Origin: Gammaproteobacteria bacterium | GTDB lineage: Bacteria; Pseudomonadota; Gammaproteobacteria; SZUA-229 | Assembly (NCBI GenBank): GCA_030641945.1 | Contig: DAOWLL010000055.1 | Coordinates: 1-8,101, forward strand | Length of the DNA stretch: 8,101 nt | Reading direction: 5' to 3' | Position numbers and translations under genes: made by a program | Notes under the pieces: model-generated | Told to the model about the DNA's origin: nothing | Databases searched by the model: none | The model's input: only the letters and a program-made list of their open reading frames with translations | Shown here: positions 1 through 6,211 of the stretch, piece by piece | Layout of the letters: each line of letters begins with the position of its first letter | How positions within the stretch are numbered: the stretch's first letter is position 1

Positions 1-245
1 AAGAAACGCTATACAATGAACTGGAAACATTGAAAAGCAAAACTGCGCCGATGTTCGATGCGGGTGATTATGAAGCAGCTTTGCGTGATTTGTCTGCTTT
101 ACGAAAACCCGTCGATGATTTTTTCGATAACGTGATGGTTATGACCGATAACATGGATGTGCGTAACAATCGCATTGCTCTGCTGAATAAGATGAGTACC
201 TTGTTTATGCGTGCAGCTGACCTGTCGCGCTTGCATCAAGTCTAA
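1..245 (+). CDS. glyS: Glycine--tRNA ligase beta subunit, C-terminal end (partial)
   Basis: This is the last 80 codons or so of a gene that begins before the window; the first complete codon is at position 3 and the stop is TAA at 243-245. The visible protein reads through DYEAALRDLSALRKPVDDFF, then VMVMTDNMDVRNNRIALLN, and ends LFMRAADLSRLHQV. This is typical of the helical DALR-type anticodon-binding tail of bacterial GlyS, in which the pattern 'L..L..PVD.FFD.VMVM..D...R.NRL.LL' is highly conserved. GlyS pairs with GlyQ in the alpha2beta2 glycyl-tRNA synthetase and charges tRNA-Gly in the cytoplasm. The following gene, gmhB, starts two bases after the stop, so the two are almost certainly cotranscribed. 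The order glyS-gmhB-plsC recurs in Gammaproteobacteria (recalled, not searched). Confidence 0.93.
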   Translation, partial: ETLYNELETLKSKTAPMFDAGDYEAALRDLSALRKPVDDFFDNVMVMTDNMDVRNNRIALLNKMSTLFMRAADLSRLHQV

Positions 246-247
246 TA

Positions 248-796
248 ATGAAGCTGATAATTCTCGATAGAGATGGTGTCATCAACCAGGACTCGGATGA
301 CTACATCAAAAGTCCAGATGAATGGATTCCTATACCTGGCAGTCTAGATGCAATTGCCCGGCTAAACCATGCGGGTTATTCGGTAGCCATAGCCTCAAAC
401 CAGTCGGGCATCGCCAGGGGATATTTCAGCCTGGAAACACTTGCGGCGATGAGCGTTAAAATGAATGACATGCTGTCACCGTTGGGCGGTAGAATCGATG
501 CCCTTTTTTTCTGCCCGCATGGGCCCAAAGATGGCTGTGACTGCAGAAAGCCCAGGCCAGGAATGTTGACCGATATTGGCAATCGATTTCAGACCAGCCT
601 TGGTAAAGTTTTATTTATTGGCGATAACATCAATGATGTACACGCAGCCCAGGCGGCAGGTGCGAAGCCGGTGATTGTCAGGACAGGTAAAGGCGAGCAA
701 ACAGCCGCCACGATTGCTGAAAATAATATAAACAACATACCTGTTTATGATGACCTGGCTGACGTTGTTAATTCCATTCTTGAAGACCACAGTTAA
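248..796 (+). CDS. gmhB: D-glycero-beta-D-manno-heptose-1,7-bisphosphate 7-phosphatase (HAD family)
   Basis: GmhB removes the C7 phosphate from heptose 1,7-bisphosphate in the cytoplasm, a step in making the ADP-heptose used for the LPS inner core. The 182-residue length matches the family. HAD motif I is LDRDGVIN with nucleophile Asp7 and Asp9. Motif II is SNQSG (50-54). The GmhB-specific zinc loop has Cys89, His91, Cys97 and Cys99, followed by RKPRPGM (100-106). Motif IV is GDNIND with Asp126 and Asp130. There is no signal peptide. The ATG lies two bases after the glyS stop and plsC follows after three bases, so translation is probably coupled; no strong Shine-Dalgarno site is visible. The zinc loop and the DRDGVIN motif separate it from histidinol-phosphatase and other HAD relatives, although HisB-type enzymes share this fold. 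Confidence 0.94.
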   Translation: MKLIILDRDGVINQDSDDYIKSPDEWIPIPGSLDAIARLNHAGYSVAIASNQSGIARGYFSLETLAAMSVKMNDMLSPLGGRIDALFFCPHGPKDGCDCRKPRPGMLTDIGNRFQTSLGKVLFIGDNINDVHAAQAAGAKPVIVRTGKGEQTAATIAENNINNIPVYDDLADVVNSILEDHS

Positions 797-799
797 TTT

Positions 800-1555
800 A
801 TGTCAACTGATAAAACACCTTCAAAAGCTGAATTATATATTCGTTCCAGCATCTACTGGATCCTGATGGTATCGACGGGGGCGGTAATTGGCTTACTCAC
901 TGTGTTCACGTTTCCTTTTCCCGTTGATCAGCGTTACAAGTTTGCGCGCTCATGGGCTTTGCTGAATCTCTGGCTGCTCAAACATATCTGCAAATTAAGT
1001 CATACCATTGAGGGCAAGGAAAACATACCGAATGAGGGTGTGGTAGTGCTGAGCAAACACCAATCAACATGGGATACGATGATACTGCAGGTGATTCTAC
1101 CGCCGCTGCGCTGGGTGCTAAAACGTGAATTGCTGCGGGTGCCGTTATTTGGCTGGGGTCTTGCAATGATGAAACCCATCGCGATTGATCGCTCAGCAGG
1201 GCACCGGGCGGTGGCGCAGCTGATCGAACAGGGTGGGCCGATGCTGGATGATGGCTATTGGGTGATCGTTTTTCCCGAAGGCACCCGCATGCACCCGGGC
1301 CAGAAGAGACGCTATAAACAGGGCGGTTCAATTCTTGCAGTAGAAACAGGTCACCCGGTTGTGCTGATTGCACACAATGCCGGTGAATTCTGGCCCAGGC
1401 ACAGCTTTCTTAAATGGCCTGGTACCATCACGCTCAGAATTGGCCCGGTTATCGATACCAGGGGCAAGACAGCAGAGCAAGTCACAAATATCGCGCATGA
1501 CTGGATCGAAGGGCAGATGAAGGAAATCAGCGATCCCTCACGCTGGAACCGCTGA
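800..1555 (+). CDS. plsC: 1-acyl-sn-glycerol-3-phosphate acyltransferase (PlsC family)
   Basis: This 251-residue protein belongs to the PlsC/LPLAT acyltransferases, which acylate lysophosphatidic acid at sn-2 to make phosphatidic acid at the inner membrane. A hydrophobic segment at about residues 17-40 should anchor it to the membrane. The HX4D catalytic motif is His87-QSTW-Asp92. The FPEGTR glycerophosphate-binding motif is at 158-163, and the PIAIDR stretch (126-131) corresponds to the conserved segment between them. The tail is basic and hydrophilic. The start is three bases after gmhB, the last gene of this (+) unit. Some family members beside gmhB acylate other lysophospholipids or ornithine lipids, so the substrate is assigned by family and not by a specific residue. 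The stop at 1553-1555 is followed by a repeat-rich gap and not by an obvious T-tailed terminator. Confidence 0.9.
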   Translation: MSTDKTPSKAELYIRSSIYWILMVSTGAVIGLLTVFTFPFPVDQRYKFARSWALLNLWLLKHICKLSHTIEGKENIPNEGVVVLSKHQSTWDTMILQVILPPLRWVLKRELLRVPLFGWGLAMMKPIAIDRSAGHRAVAQLIEQGGPMLDDGYWVIVFPEGTRMHPGQKRRYKQGGSILAVETGHPVVLIAHNAGEFWPRHSFLKWPGTITLRIGPVIDTRGKTAEQVTNIAHDWIEGQMKEISDPSRWNR

Positions 1556-1566
1556 AAAGCTTTATA

Positions 1567-1595
1567 TCCACAGATCAACGCAGATAAACACGGAT
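1567..1595. repeat. CRGAT-type short repeat with 10-base period
   Basis: Just after plsC the sequence carries the pentamer CRGAT three times at an exact 10-base spacing: CAGAT at 1571-1575, CAGAT at 1581-1585 and CGGAT at 1591-1595, preceded by ATCCA. The spacers are A/C-rich (CAACG, AAACA). This resembles a dispersed 'atcca-CRGAT-aacac-CRGAT' element that I recall from intergenic regions of many environmental proteobacterial genomes. Its function is unknown to me. The periodicity is seen directly; the claim that it is dispersed in this genome is inference. Confidence 0.5.
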
Positions 1596-1608
1596 AATTC
1601 ATGTTTTG

Positions 1609-1663
1609 GTAGGAGCGGCTTTAGCCGCTAATTATGTATGATCGCGGCTAAAGCCGCTCCTAC
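1609..1663. repeat. REP-like inverted repeat (20-bp perfect arms)
   Basis: The left arm at 1609-1628 reads GTAGGAGCGGCTTTAGCCGC and its exact reverse complement lies at 1644-1663, with a 15-base A/T-rich loop between. Each arm also contains its own smaller inverted repeat (GCGGCTttAGCCGC), so the unit can fold as one long stem or as two small hairpins. The GTAGGAGCGGCTTTAGCCGC core resembles repetitive extragenic palindromes found in pseudomonads and other Gammaproteobacteria. It sits between the convergent plsC and the TatD gene, the usual place for REPs. There is no T-run after either arm, so it is not a standard intrinsic terminator, though such stems can slow polymerase or stabilise 3' ends. 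Confidence 0.8.
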
Positions 1664-1679
1664 ATATACCTTAATTAAT

Positions 1680-1698
1680 CTTTGCGCCTCTGCGGTTA
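1680..1698. repeat. CTTTGCGCCTCTGCGGT short dispersed-type repeat
   Basis: The bases abutting the TatD stop codon read CTTTGCGCCTCTGCGGTTA. They contain an imperfect internal repeat (TTTGCGcC / TcTGCGgT) and resemble the 'ctttgcgnctttgcg' motif I recall as a widespread intergenic repeat in environmental bacterial genomes. One copy is seen here, so the repeat status rests on recall. Together with the two repeats upstream, it fills most of the 144-base gap between plsC and the TatD gene. Confidence 0.35.
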
Positions 1699-1699
1699 G

Positions 1700-2464
1700 T
1701 TATATCCCAAAAAGTTCTTGCGCATTCTTTGTTGTCTGTCTGGCAATTTGTTCTAAAGGCTCATCCCTCAGCTCACTTAAGCACTTCAGTACATTGACCA
1801 GGTAGGCCGGTTCGTTGCGCTGGTTGAAGTGGTCGGCATCGGGCTGATCGGGCGCATCTGTTTCCAGCAGGATTGAGCCGAGAGGAATATCACTGGCCGT
1901 CGCGCGTAATTTTCTGGCGTTGTCATAGGTAATGGCGCCGCCATAGCTGATATAGAAGCCCAGGTCTATTAATTGCATTGCCTGCTCATAGCTGCCCGAG
2001 TAGCTGTGTACCATGCCACGTAAGTCCGGATAATTTTTTATCAAATGAATGACATCTTCGGTTGCGCGCACAGAATGGATCACTACGGGTTTGCCCGTCA
2101 CGTGTGCTATCTCGAGTTGCGCATTGAAAAATTTCAGCTGTAGCGCCTGGTCTGCCTGATCTTTACGGTAGTCGAGGCCGCATTCACCAATCGCAACACA
2201 GTCATTATTATCCAGCCAGTGGCTTAGCTGCAGGATGTCATCATCAGTGTGCTCTCCTGCCAGGTAGGGGTGCAATCCATAGCAGGCGTGTACTTGTGTA
2301 TTGCTGTTACAAATTGCACGTATAAGGCCCCAGTTGCTGTGTCTCACACCGGGTATGACGAATTGATTGATGCCCTTGCTGCGGGCGCGTTCAATAACTG
2401 AGTTCCTGTCGCTGTCGAAAGCGTCAAAATCGAGGTGGCAATGGCTATCGATGAGATCAAGCAT
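1700..2464 (-). CDS. TatD family metal-dependent hydrolase / DNase (YjjV-like)
   Basis: This 254-residue protein is a full-length TatD-family metallo-hydrolase with a TIM-barrel fold. Ligand motifs are in order: His8 and His10 (DSHCHLD), Glu94 (AIGECGLDYR), His130 (VVIHSVRA), His153 (MVHSYSGS) and Asp203 (LLETDAPDQPD). The 'LLETDAPD' ending plus GGAITY (175-180) are closer to E. coli YjjV than to TatD itself, which usually has ETDSP. Family members act as 3'-5' exonucleases or DNases, and some deacylate D-aminoacyl-tRNA; the substrate here cannot be told. It is cytosolic, with no signal peptide. The ATG at 2462-2464 is preceded by AGGAT almost touching the start, a poor ribosome site, but the family's conserved N-terminus begins here. 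It is convergent with plsC and divergent from the HD-GYP gene, so it is probably monocistronic. Confidence 0.92.
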   Translation of the reverse strand: MLDLIDSHCHLDFDAFDSDRNSVIERARSKGINQFVIPGVRHSNWGLIRAICNSNTQVHACYGLHPYLAGEHTDDDILQLSHWLDNNDCVAIGECGLDYRKDQADQALQLKFFNAQLEIAHVTGKPVVIHSVRATEDVIHLIKNYPDLRGMVHSYSGSYEQAMQLIDLGFYISYGGAITYDNARKLRATASDIPLGSILLETDAPDQPDADHFNQRNEPAYLVNVLKCLSELRDEPLEQIARQTTKNAQELFGI

Positions 2465-2530
2465 ATCCTGATTTTACATGGTTTCTGTATGGAAAAATCC
2501 GTGTGATCACCGCCAAAACGTCAGGCCTCG

Positions 2531-2538
2531 TCTATACT
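2531..2538 (+). promoter_or_regulatory. Candidate promoter -10 element (RpoS-like) for the c-di-GMP unit
   Basis: TCTATACT at 2531-2538 matches the extended -10 preferred by RpoS holoenzyme (KCTATACT) and is five of six to the sigma-70 TATAAT. No convincing -35 lies 16-18 bases upstream, which RpoS promoters tolerate. Transcription would start near 2545, giving a leader of about 75 bases before the GTG at 2621. The surrounding 2465-2620 region is the divergent gap between the TatD gene and the HD-GYP gene. I see no other clear promoter or operator there apart from a GTGATCAC palindrome at 2503-2510. Confidence 0.4.
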
Positions 2539-2620
2539 CGACCTATTACCCTAGAATTTTCGGGTGAGTTTTATCGTTGCCCGTAGAACATTATTAATAA
2601 CCACGGATTCAGTGACTTAA

Positions 2621-3859
2621 GTGGAAACACAGACAGAGAAAAAAGTCAGCACACTTTACCTTAAGGAAGGCATGTATGTTTCTAGCCTTGACCGGCCCTG
2701 GCTAGACACACCATTCCTGATGCAGGGTTTCATCATACAAGATCCTGATGAAATCTTGCTGCTCAAGAAATACTGTGAACATGTATTTATCGATACTGAT
2801 AAAGGAGTTGATACCGAACAATATATCCATGAAGCCCAGAAGCTTAAATCCCATGAAAGGATTGAACGGTGCATTGTAGATAATACCAAGCTGGTTGAAT
2901 ACGTCGATACCAAAACCTCGACCGAGGAAATGCCGGTTGCCAGAATGGCTATTGATGATGCATCAAATCGAGTCGTGTCCCTGATGGAGTCTGTCAAATC
3001 GGGTAACAATGTTGACATCAAGCAGGTAAAAGGTGTTGTTGAGCCGATACTGGAAAGTATTGTCCGCAACCCGGAAGCGTTAATGTGGTTGACACAGATG
3101 CGCCACAAAGATTCATATACCTATTCGCATTCAGTCGACAACTGTGCGCTGGCTATCGCCTTTGGACGGCACCTGGGTCTGCCCAAGGATGATCTGAATA
3201 CATTGGCCACAGGTTTGCTGGTGATGGATATTGGCAAAATGAAAATCCCTCCCGAGGTGCTGAATAAAACCGAGCCTCTGACCGAAGATGAATTCAGGCT
3301 GGTAAGAGGCCACGTTGGCCACAGTGTTGATATTCTGAAGAAATCTGAAGGTATTGGCGTTGATATCATCAATATTGCACTCACTCACCATGAACGGTTT
3401 GATGGCAGTGGTTATCCAAGCGGCCTGGTGGGTGTGCAGACGCCGGTCTATGGTCGTATCGCAGCAATTATTGACTGCTACGATGCGATGACAAGCAAGC
3501 GTCCGTATGGGAGCCCTGTGTCAGCGTATGCTGCATTACAGGAAATATATAACTGGCGTAACAAGTACTTTCAGGAAGAGCTGGTCGAACAGTTCCTGCA
3601 ATGTCTTGGTGTATTTCCAACAGGTTCCCTTGTAGAAATGCACTCTGGCGAAGTCGCTATCGTCATGGCACAGAACAAGACTCGTCGCATGAGTCCACAG
3701 ATTATGCTGCTGCTGGATAAAAACAAAAAGGCCTATTCTGAGTACCAGGTGATAAATTTGAATAACCAGCCTTCCGAGTATGATGAAAACCCGTTAACAA
3801 TTTTCCGTGGACTTGATCCGGGTGCTTACGGCATCGATTCAGCTGAGTTTTATCTATAG
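2621..3859 (+). CDS. HD-GYP domain protein with N-terminal DUF3391, putative c-di-GMP phosphodiesterase with altered HD motif
   Basis: This 412-residue cytosolic protein has a DUF3391 module at about residues 8-130 (L.EGMYV..LDRPWLDTPF...GF, a typical start) and an HD-GYP domain at about 150-330. HD-GYP proteins hydrolyse cyclic-di-GMP to pGpG or GMP with a two- or three-metal centre. Seen here: His170 (YTYSHSV), Asp203, His231, His256-His257 and GYP in HHERFDGSGYP (256-266), and Asp285 (IIDCYDA). The His of the HD pair is replaced: the usual LLHDIGK reads LVMDIGK, with Met202 before Asp203. This removes one expected metal ligand, so activity is uncertain. A tail of about 80 residues follows (HSGEVAIVM...). 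GTG at 2621 is the only available start: it directly follows an in-frame TAA, and DUF3391 needs the residues before Met18. The ribosome site is weak. A GGDEF-EAL gene follows 35 bases downstream, probably in one operon. Confidence 0.9.
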   Translation: METQTEKKVSTLYLKEGMYVSSLDRPWLDTPFLMQGFIIQDPDEILLLKKYCEHVFIDTDKGVDTEQYIHEAQKLKSHERIERCIVDNTKLVEYVDTKTSTEEMPVARMAIDDASNRVVSLMESVKSGNNVDIKQVKGVVEPILESIVRNPEALMWLTQMRHKDSYTYSHSVDNCALAIAFGRHLGLPKDDLNTLATGLLVMDIGKMKIPPEVLNKTEPLTEDEFRLVRGHVGHSVDILKKSEGIGVDIINIALTHHERFDGSGYPSGLVGVQTPVYGRIAAIIDCYDAMTSKRPYGSPVSAYAALQEIYNWRNKYFQEELVEQFLQCLGVFPTGSLVEMHSGEVAIVMAQNKTRRMSPQIMLLLDKNKKAYSEYQVINLNNQPSEYDENPLTIFRGLDPGAYGIDSAEFYL

Positions 3860-3894
3860 TGCTAATGCGCTAAAAACCCACGGATATTTCATAC

Positions 3895-5163
3895 ATGTAT
3901 ATGCGCAAAGACTTTCTGCAGCACATCGATAAGCTGCTTGAGCAAGCAAGAAAAGAAAAGGGTGTGCTTGCATATCTTGTCATCAAGATAAGACGTATCA
4001 AGGATATTAATACGGCATACAGCCTGCAAACAGGTGATGAATTATTGCAGCGTCTGGAGAAACGTTTTAGAAAAGTTATGCGACCAAGTGATGTTCTGTC
4101 GCGTACCGGCGACAGCGAATTTGGCATGGTGCTGCCATCACTGAACAATGTATCGCATGCGTTGCTGGCGGCAAACAGGATTGTGCATGAAGGTGAGAAG
4201 CCGCTAGAGTTCGAATCACATTTTATCGAGCCCAACATCGCTGTTGGCGTTTCAATTGCGACTAACCATATCACACACGAAGGTCTTATTCAGAATTCGA
4301 CCATCGCATTGATGGAAGCTGAAAAGAATAATGAAAGGTACAGGTTGTATGAGCCTGAAATAGACCGCACGCTGCCACCCAAGCTGGTTCTTGAAAATGA
4401 AATGCATTATGCCTACGAGCATGATGAGTACAGTTTGTGTTTTCAGCCCAAGATTGATATTGCGAACCAGCGTCTTGATGGTGCAGAAGCGTTGATACGC
4501 TGGCACAGTTCCAAATATGGCCTGGTCAATACCCAGTATTTTGTCGACATCCTGGAAGAAAGCACCCTGTTGATGCCGGTTACAAAATGGGTGCTCAATA
4601 TGTCTCTGCGTAAATGCCTGGAGTTCCAGAAGATAGTTAGTGATTTCAAGATTGCAGTAAACCTGTCGCCGGCGCTGTTGACCAATGATGAAATTATCGA
4701 TGTTGTTGCCAGTGCGATTAATATCTGGAATATCGATCCTTCGAGCCTGGTGCTTGAAGTTACCGAAGGTGCCATGATGAAAAATCCGGCGCTGAGTATG
4801 GACATACTGAAAAAACTGGATGCTCTTGGTGTAGGTGTATCAATAGATGATTTTGGAACCGGCTATTCATCATTGTCGTACCTGAAACACCTGCCTGCAA
4901 GGGAAATCAAAATTGACAGATCATTTGTAATGAATATGCTGGATGATCCGAAAGATAAAAGTATTGTAAAAGCCGCCATCGACCTGGCGCATAACCTTGA
5001 CCTGCACGTTGTCGCCGAGGGCATCGAGCAACAGGGTATGCAGGATTCATTGACGGATATGGGCTGTGATTATGGCCAGGGCTACCATATTGCCAGGCCC
5101 ATGCCGGAAGATGCTCTTAAACAGTGGTTAAGTGAATCACATTGGGTCAAGCGTACAGCCTGA
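3895..5163 (+). CDS. Degenerate GGDEF-EAL protein, putative c-di-GMP phosphodiesterase
   Basis: This 422-residue protein has a GGDEF-like domain (about 20-152) and an EAL domain (about 160-413), with no membrane segment or sensor domain in front. The GGDEF signature reads GDSEF (72-76). The metal-binding Asp positions near the start (IKIRRIKDINTAY) are also lost, so diguanylate cyclase activity is unlikely. The inhibitory-site motif RPSD (63-66) is kept exactly five residues before the signature, so the domain may still bind c-di-GMP. The EAL domain is complete: Gln184, EAL at 198-200, Asn256, Glu288, Asp318-Asp319 (DDFGTGYSS), Lys339, Glu375 and Gln395 (GQGY). It should linearise c-di-GMP to pGpG. 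ATG 3895 was chosen over ATG 3901 because a GGA lies about 10 bases upstream of it. It follows the HD-GYP gene by 35 bases and ends at a strong terminator. Confidence 0.92.
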   Translation: MYMRKDFLQHIDKLLEQARKEKGVLAYLVIKIRRIKDINTAYSLQTGDELLQRLEKRFRKVMRPSDVLSRTGDSEFGMVLPSLNNVSHALLAANRIVHEGEKPLEFESHFIEPNIAVGVSIATNHITHEGLIQNSTIALMEAEKNNERYRLYEPEIDRTLPPKLVLENEMHYAYEHDEYSLCFQPKIDIANQRLDGAEALIRWHSSKYGLVNTQYFVDILEESTLLMPVTKWVLNMSLRKCLEFQKIVSDFKIAVNLSPALLTNDEIIDVVASAINIWNIDPSSLVLEVTEGAMMKNPALSMDILKKLDALGVGVSIDDFGTGYSSLSYLKHLPAREIKIDRSFVMNMLDDPKDKSIVKAAIDLAHNLDLHVVAEGIEQQGMQDSLTDMGCDYGQGYHIARPMPEDALKQWLSESHWVKRTA

Positions 5164-5178
5164 ATATTTGATCACAAT

Positions 5179-5206
5179 AAAAAAGGCCGGTGTACCGGCC
5201 TTTTTT
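5179..5206. terminator. Bidirectional intrinsic terminator
   Basis: GGCCGG (5185-5190) and CCGGCC (5195-5200) form a stem with a four-base TGTA loop, flanked by six A on the left (5179-5184) and six T on the right (5201-5206). Read on the + strand it ends the GGDEF-EAL transcript 15 bases after its stop. Read on the - strand it ends the phosphoribulokinase transcript just after its stop at 5229. Both strands therefore have a GC stem followed by a T-run. Confidence 0.93.
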
Positions 5207-5228
5207 ATTTATTGCAAGGATGTTCGCG

Positions 5229-6113
5229 CTATCGCGATTTCCTCGCTTTTTCGATCATGTCATGAATGATCGGTGTCAGAATCAGCTCCATAGCCATTCC
5301 CATCTTGCCGCCAGGTATAACAATGGTGTTGCGGCGTGACATGAATGAGTTAGGGATCATGTTCAACAAATAAGGGAAGTCAGTGTTGAACTTCTTCGGA
5401 TCCTGGAAACGAATCACGATGAAGCTTTCATCCGGAGTTGGGATATCGCGTGCAATAAACGGATTTGATGTGTCTACTGTGGCGATACGCTGGAAGTTGA
5501 TGTCAGTCCGTGAGAACTGCGAAGTAATGTAATACACATAGTCATGCATACGGCGCAGGATGGTATCAACGATGACTGCTTCTGAATAGCCGCGCTCGGC
5601 ATTATCACGGTGGATTTTCTGGATCCACTCAAGATTCACACTGGGTACCACGCCGACCAGCAGGTCAACCTGTGCTGCAACATCAACCTCGTCAGTGGCT
5701 ATACCCCCATGCAGGCCTTCATAGAACATCAGGTCAGTGCCTGTTTGGATATCTTCCCAGGGTGTAAATTGACCCGGGCTCAGGCCTTCATACAGTTCGG
5801 CCTCTTCATCGCTGTGAAGGTAGAGGCGTTTTTGACCGGTACCGGATTCACCGTATGTTTTGAATAGTTGTTCCAGTTTGTCGAACACGTTGGCTTCAGG
5901 GCCGAAATGGCTGAAGTTAGTGTTGCCTTCAGTTTCAGCCTGGGCCATAGCTTCTTTCATTGCGGCACGGTCATAACGGTGAAAACTGTCACCCTCTATA
6001 ATCACAGGTGTGATGTTTTCACGAATAAATATCGCCTCGAAAGCATGTTTTACGGTTGATGTGCCTGCTCCAGATGAGCCAGTGACAGCAACGATTGGGT
6101 GTTTGTGAGACAT
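5229..6113 (-). CDS. prk: Phosphoribulokinase (proteobacterial class I)
   Basis: The enzyme phosphorylates ribulose 5-phosphate with ATP to give ribulose 1,5-bisphosphate, the RuBisCO substrate in the Calvin cycle; it is cytosolic. The 294-residue product is close to the usual 290 of octameric, NADH-activated proteobacterial enzymes. The P-loop is GSSGAGTST (12-20). EGDSFHRYDR (40-49) holds the catalytic base Asp42 and His45. FYEGLHGG (130-137) holds Glu132, HRD (168-170) lies near the sugar-phosphate site, and QFSRTDINFQRIATVDTSNPF (from 199) and PGGKMG (267-272) are family hallmarks. The ATG at 6111-6113 is used, not a TTG seven codons earlier, because GAGGA sits eight bases before it and relatives begin 'MS-KHPI-AVTGSSGAG'. 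A SulP transporter lies upstream on the same strand, 98 bases away. The E. coli homologue PrkB lacks RuBisCO, so autotrophy is likely but not proven. Confidence 0.93.
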   Translation of the reverse strand: MSHKHPIVAVTGSSGAGTSTVKHAFEAIFIRENITPVIIEGDSFHRYDRAAMKEAMAQAETEGNTNFSHFGPEANVFDKLEQLFKTYGESGTGQKRLYLHSDEEAELYEGLSPGQFTPWEDIQTGTDLMFYEGLHGGIATDEVDVAAQVDLLVGVVPSVNLEWIQKIHRDNAERGYSEAVIVDTILRRMHDYVYYITSQFSRTDINFQRIATVDTSNPFIARDIPTPDESFIVIRFQDPKKFNTDFPYLLNMIPNSFMSRRNTIVIPGGKMGMAMELILTPIIHDMIEKARKSR

Positions 6114-6120
6114 AAGATTT

Positions 6121-6127
6121 TCCTCAA
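6121..6127 (-). promoter_or_regulatory. Ribosome binding site deciding the prk start
   Basis: On the - strand the sequence reads TTGAGGA, followed by seven bases and then the ATG at 6111-6113. This is the clearest Shine-Dalgarno site in the window. It falls inside the extra codons of the longer TTG-started frame and so argues for the shorter protein. Confidence 0.8.
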
Positions 6128-6134
6128 GATTCAA

Positions 6135-6162
6135 GCTGTTTACAGCATATATACCGGCTGTA
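6135..6162. promoter_or_regulatory. Candidate operator: three GCTGT/ACAGC half-sites upstream of prk
   Basis: Between the SulP stop and the phosphoribulokinase start lie GCTGT (6135-6139), ACAGC (6142-6146) and GCTGT (6157-6161). The second and third form a six-base inverted repeat TACAGC-N10-GCTGTA (6141-6162), and the first and second form GCTGT-TT-ACAGC. The 10-base spacer of the wide repeat contains ATATATA, which could be part of a -10 element. The arrangement would suit a dimeric regulator repeating along one face of the DNA. A link to CbbR or another LysR-type regulator is a guess from gene function only. Confidence 0.35.
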
Positions 6163-6211
6163 GTCTGAGTGCCGCTTCAAAAACGGCGTTATTGTAATTG
6201 TTTTCGCCCTT

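Noticed and set aside
978..1373. 131-codon open frame on the - strand inside plsC
   Set aside because: It lies antisense within a well-supported gene, has low-complexity composition and has no recognisable domain.
1609..1663. REP-like stem as the intrinsic terminator of plsC or the TatD gene
   Set aside because: No T-run follows the stem on either strand; the arms look like a mobile repeat and not a terminator.
2503..2510. GTGATCAC palindrome as a CRP/FNR-type operator
   Set aside because: An eight-base palindrome without the six-base spacer of CRP/FNR sites is weak and easily arises by chance.
6114..6134. Longer phosphoribulokinase start at TTG (6132-6134)
   Set aside because: The strong GAGGA ribosome site lies inside that extension and is correctly spaced for the ATG at 6113, and relatives begin at the shorter start.
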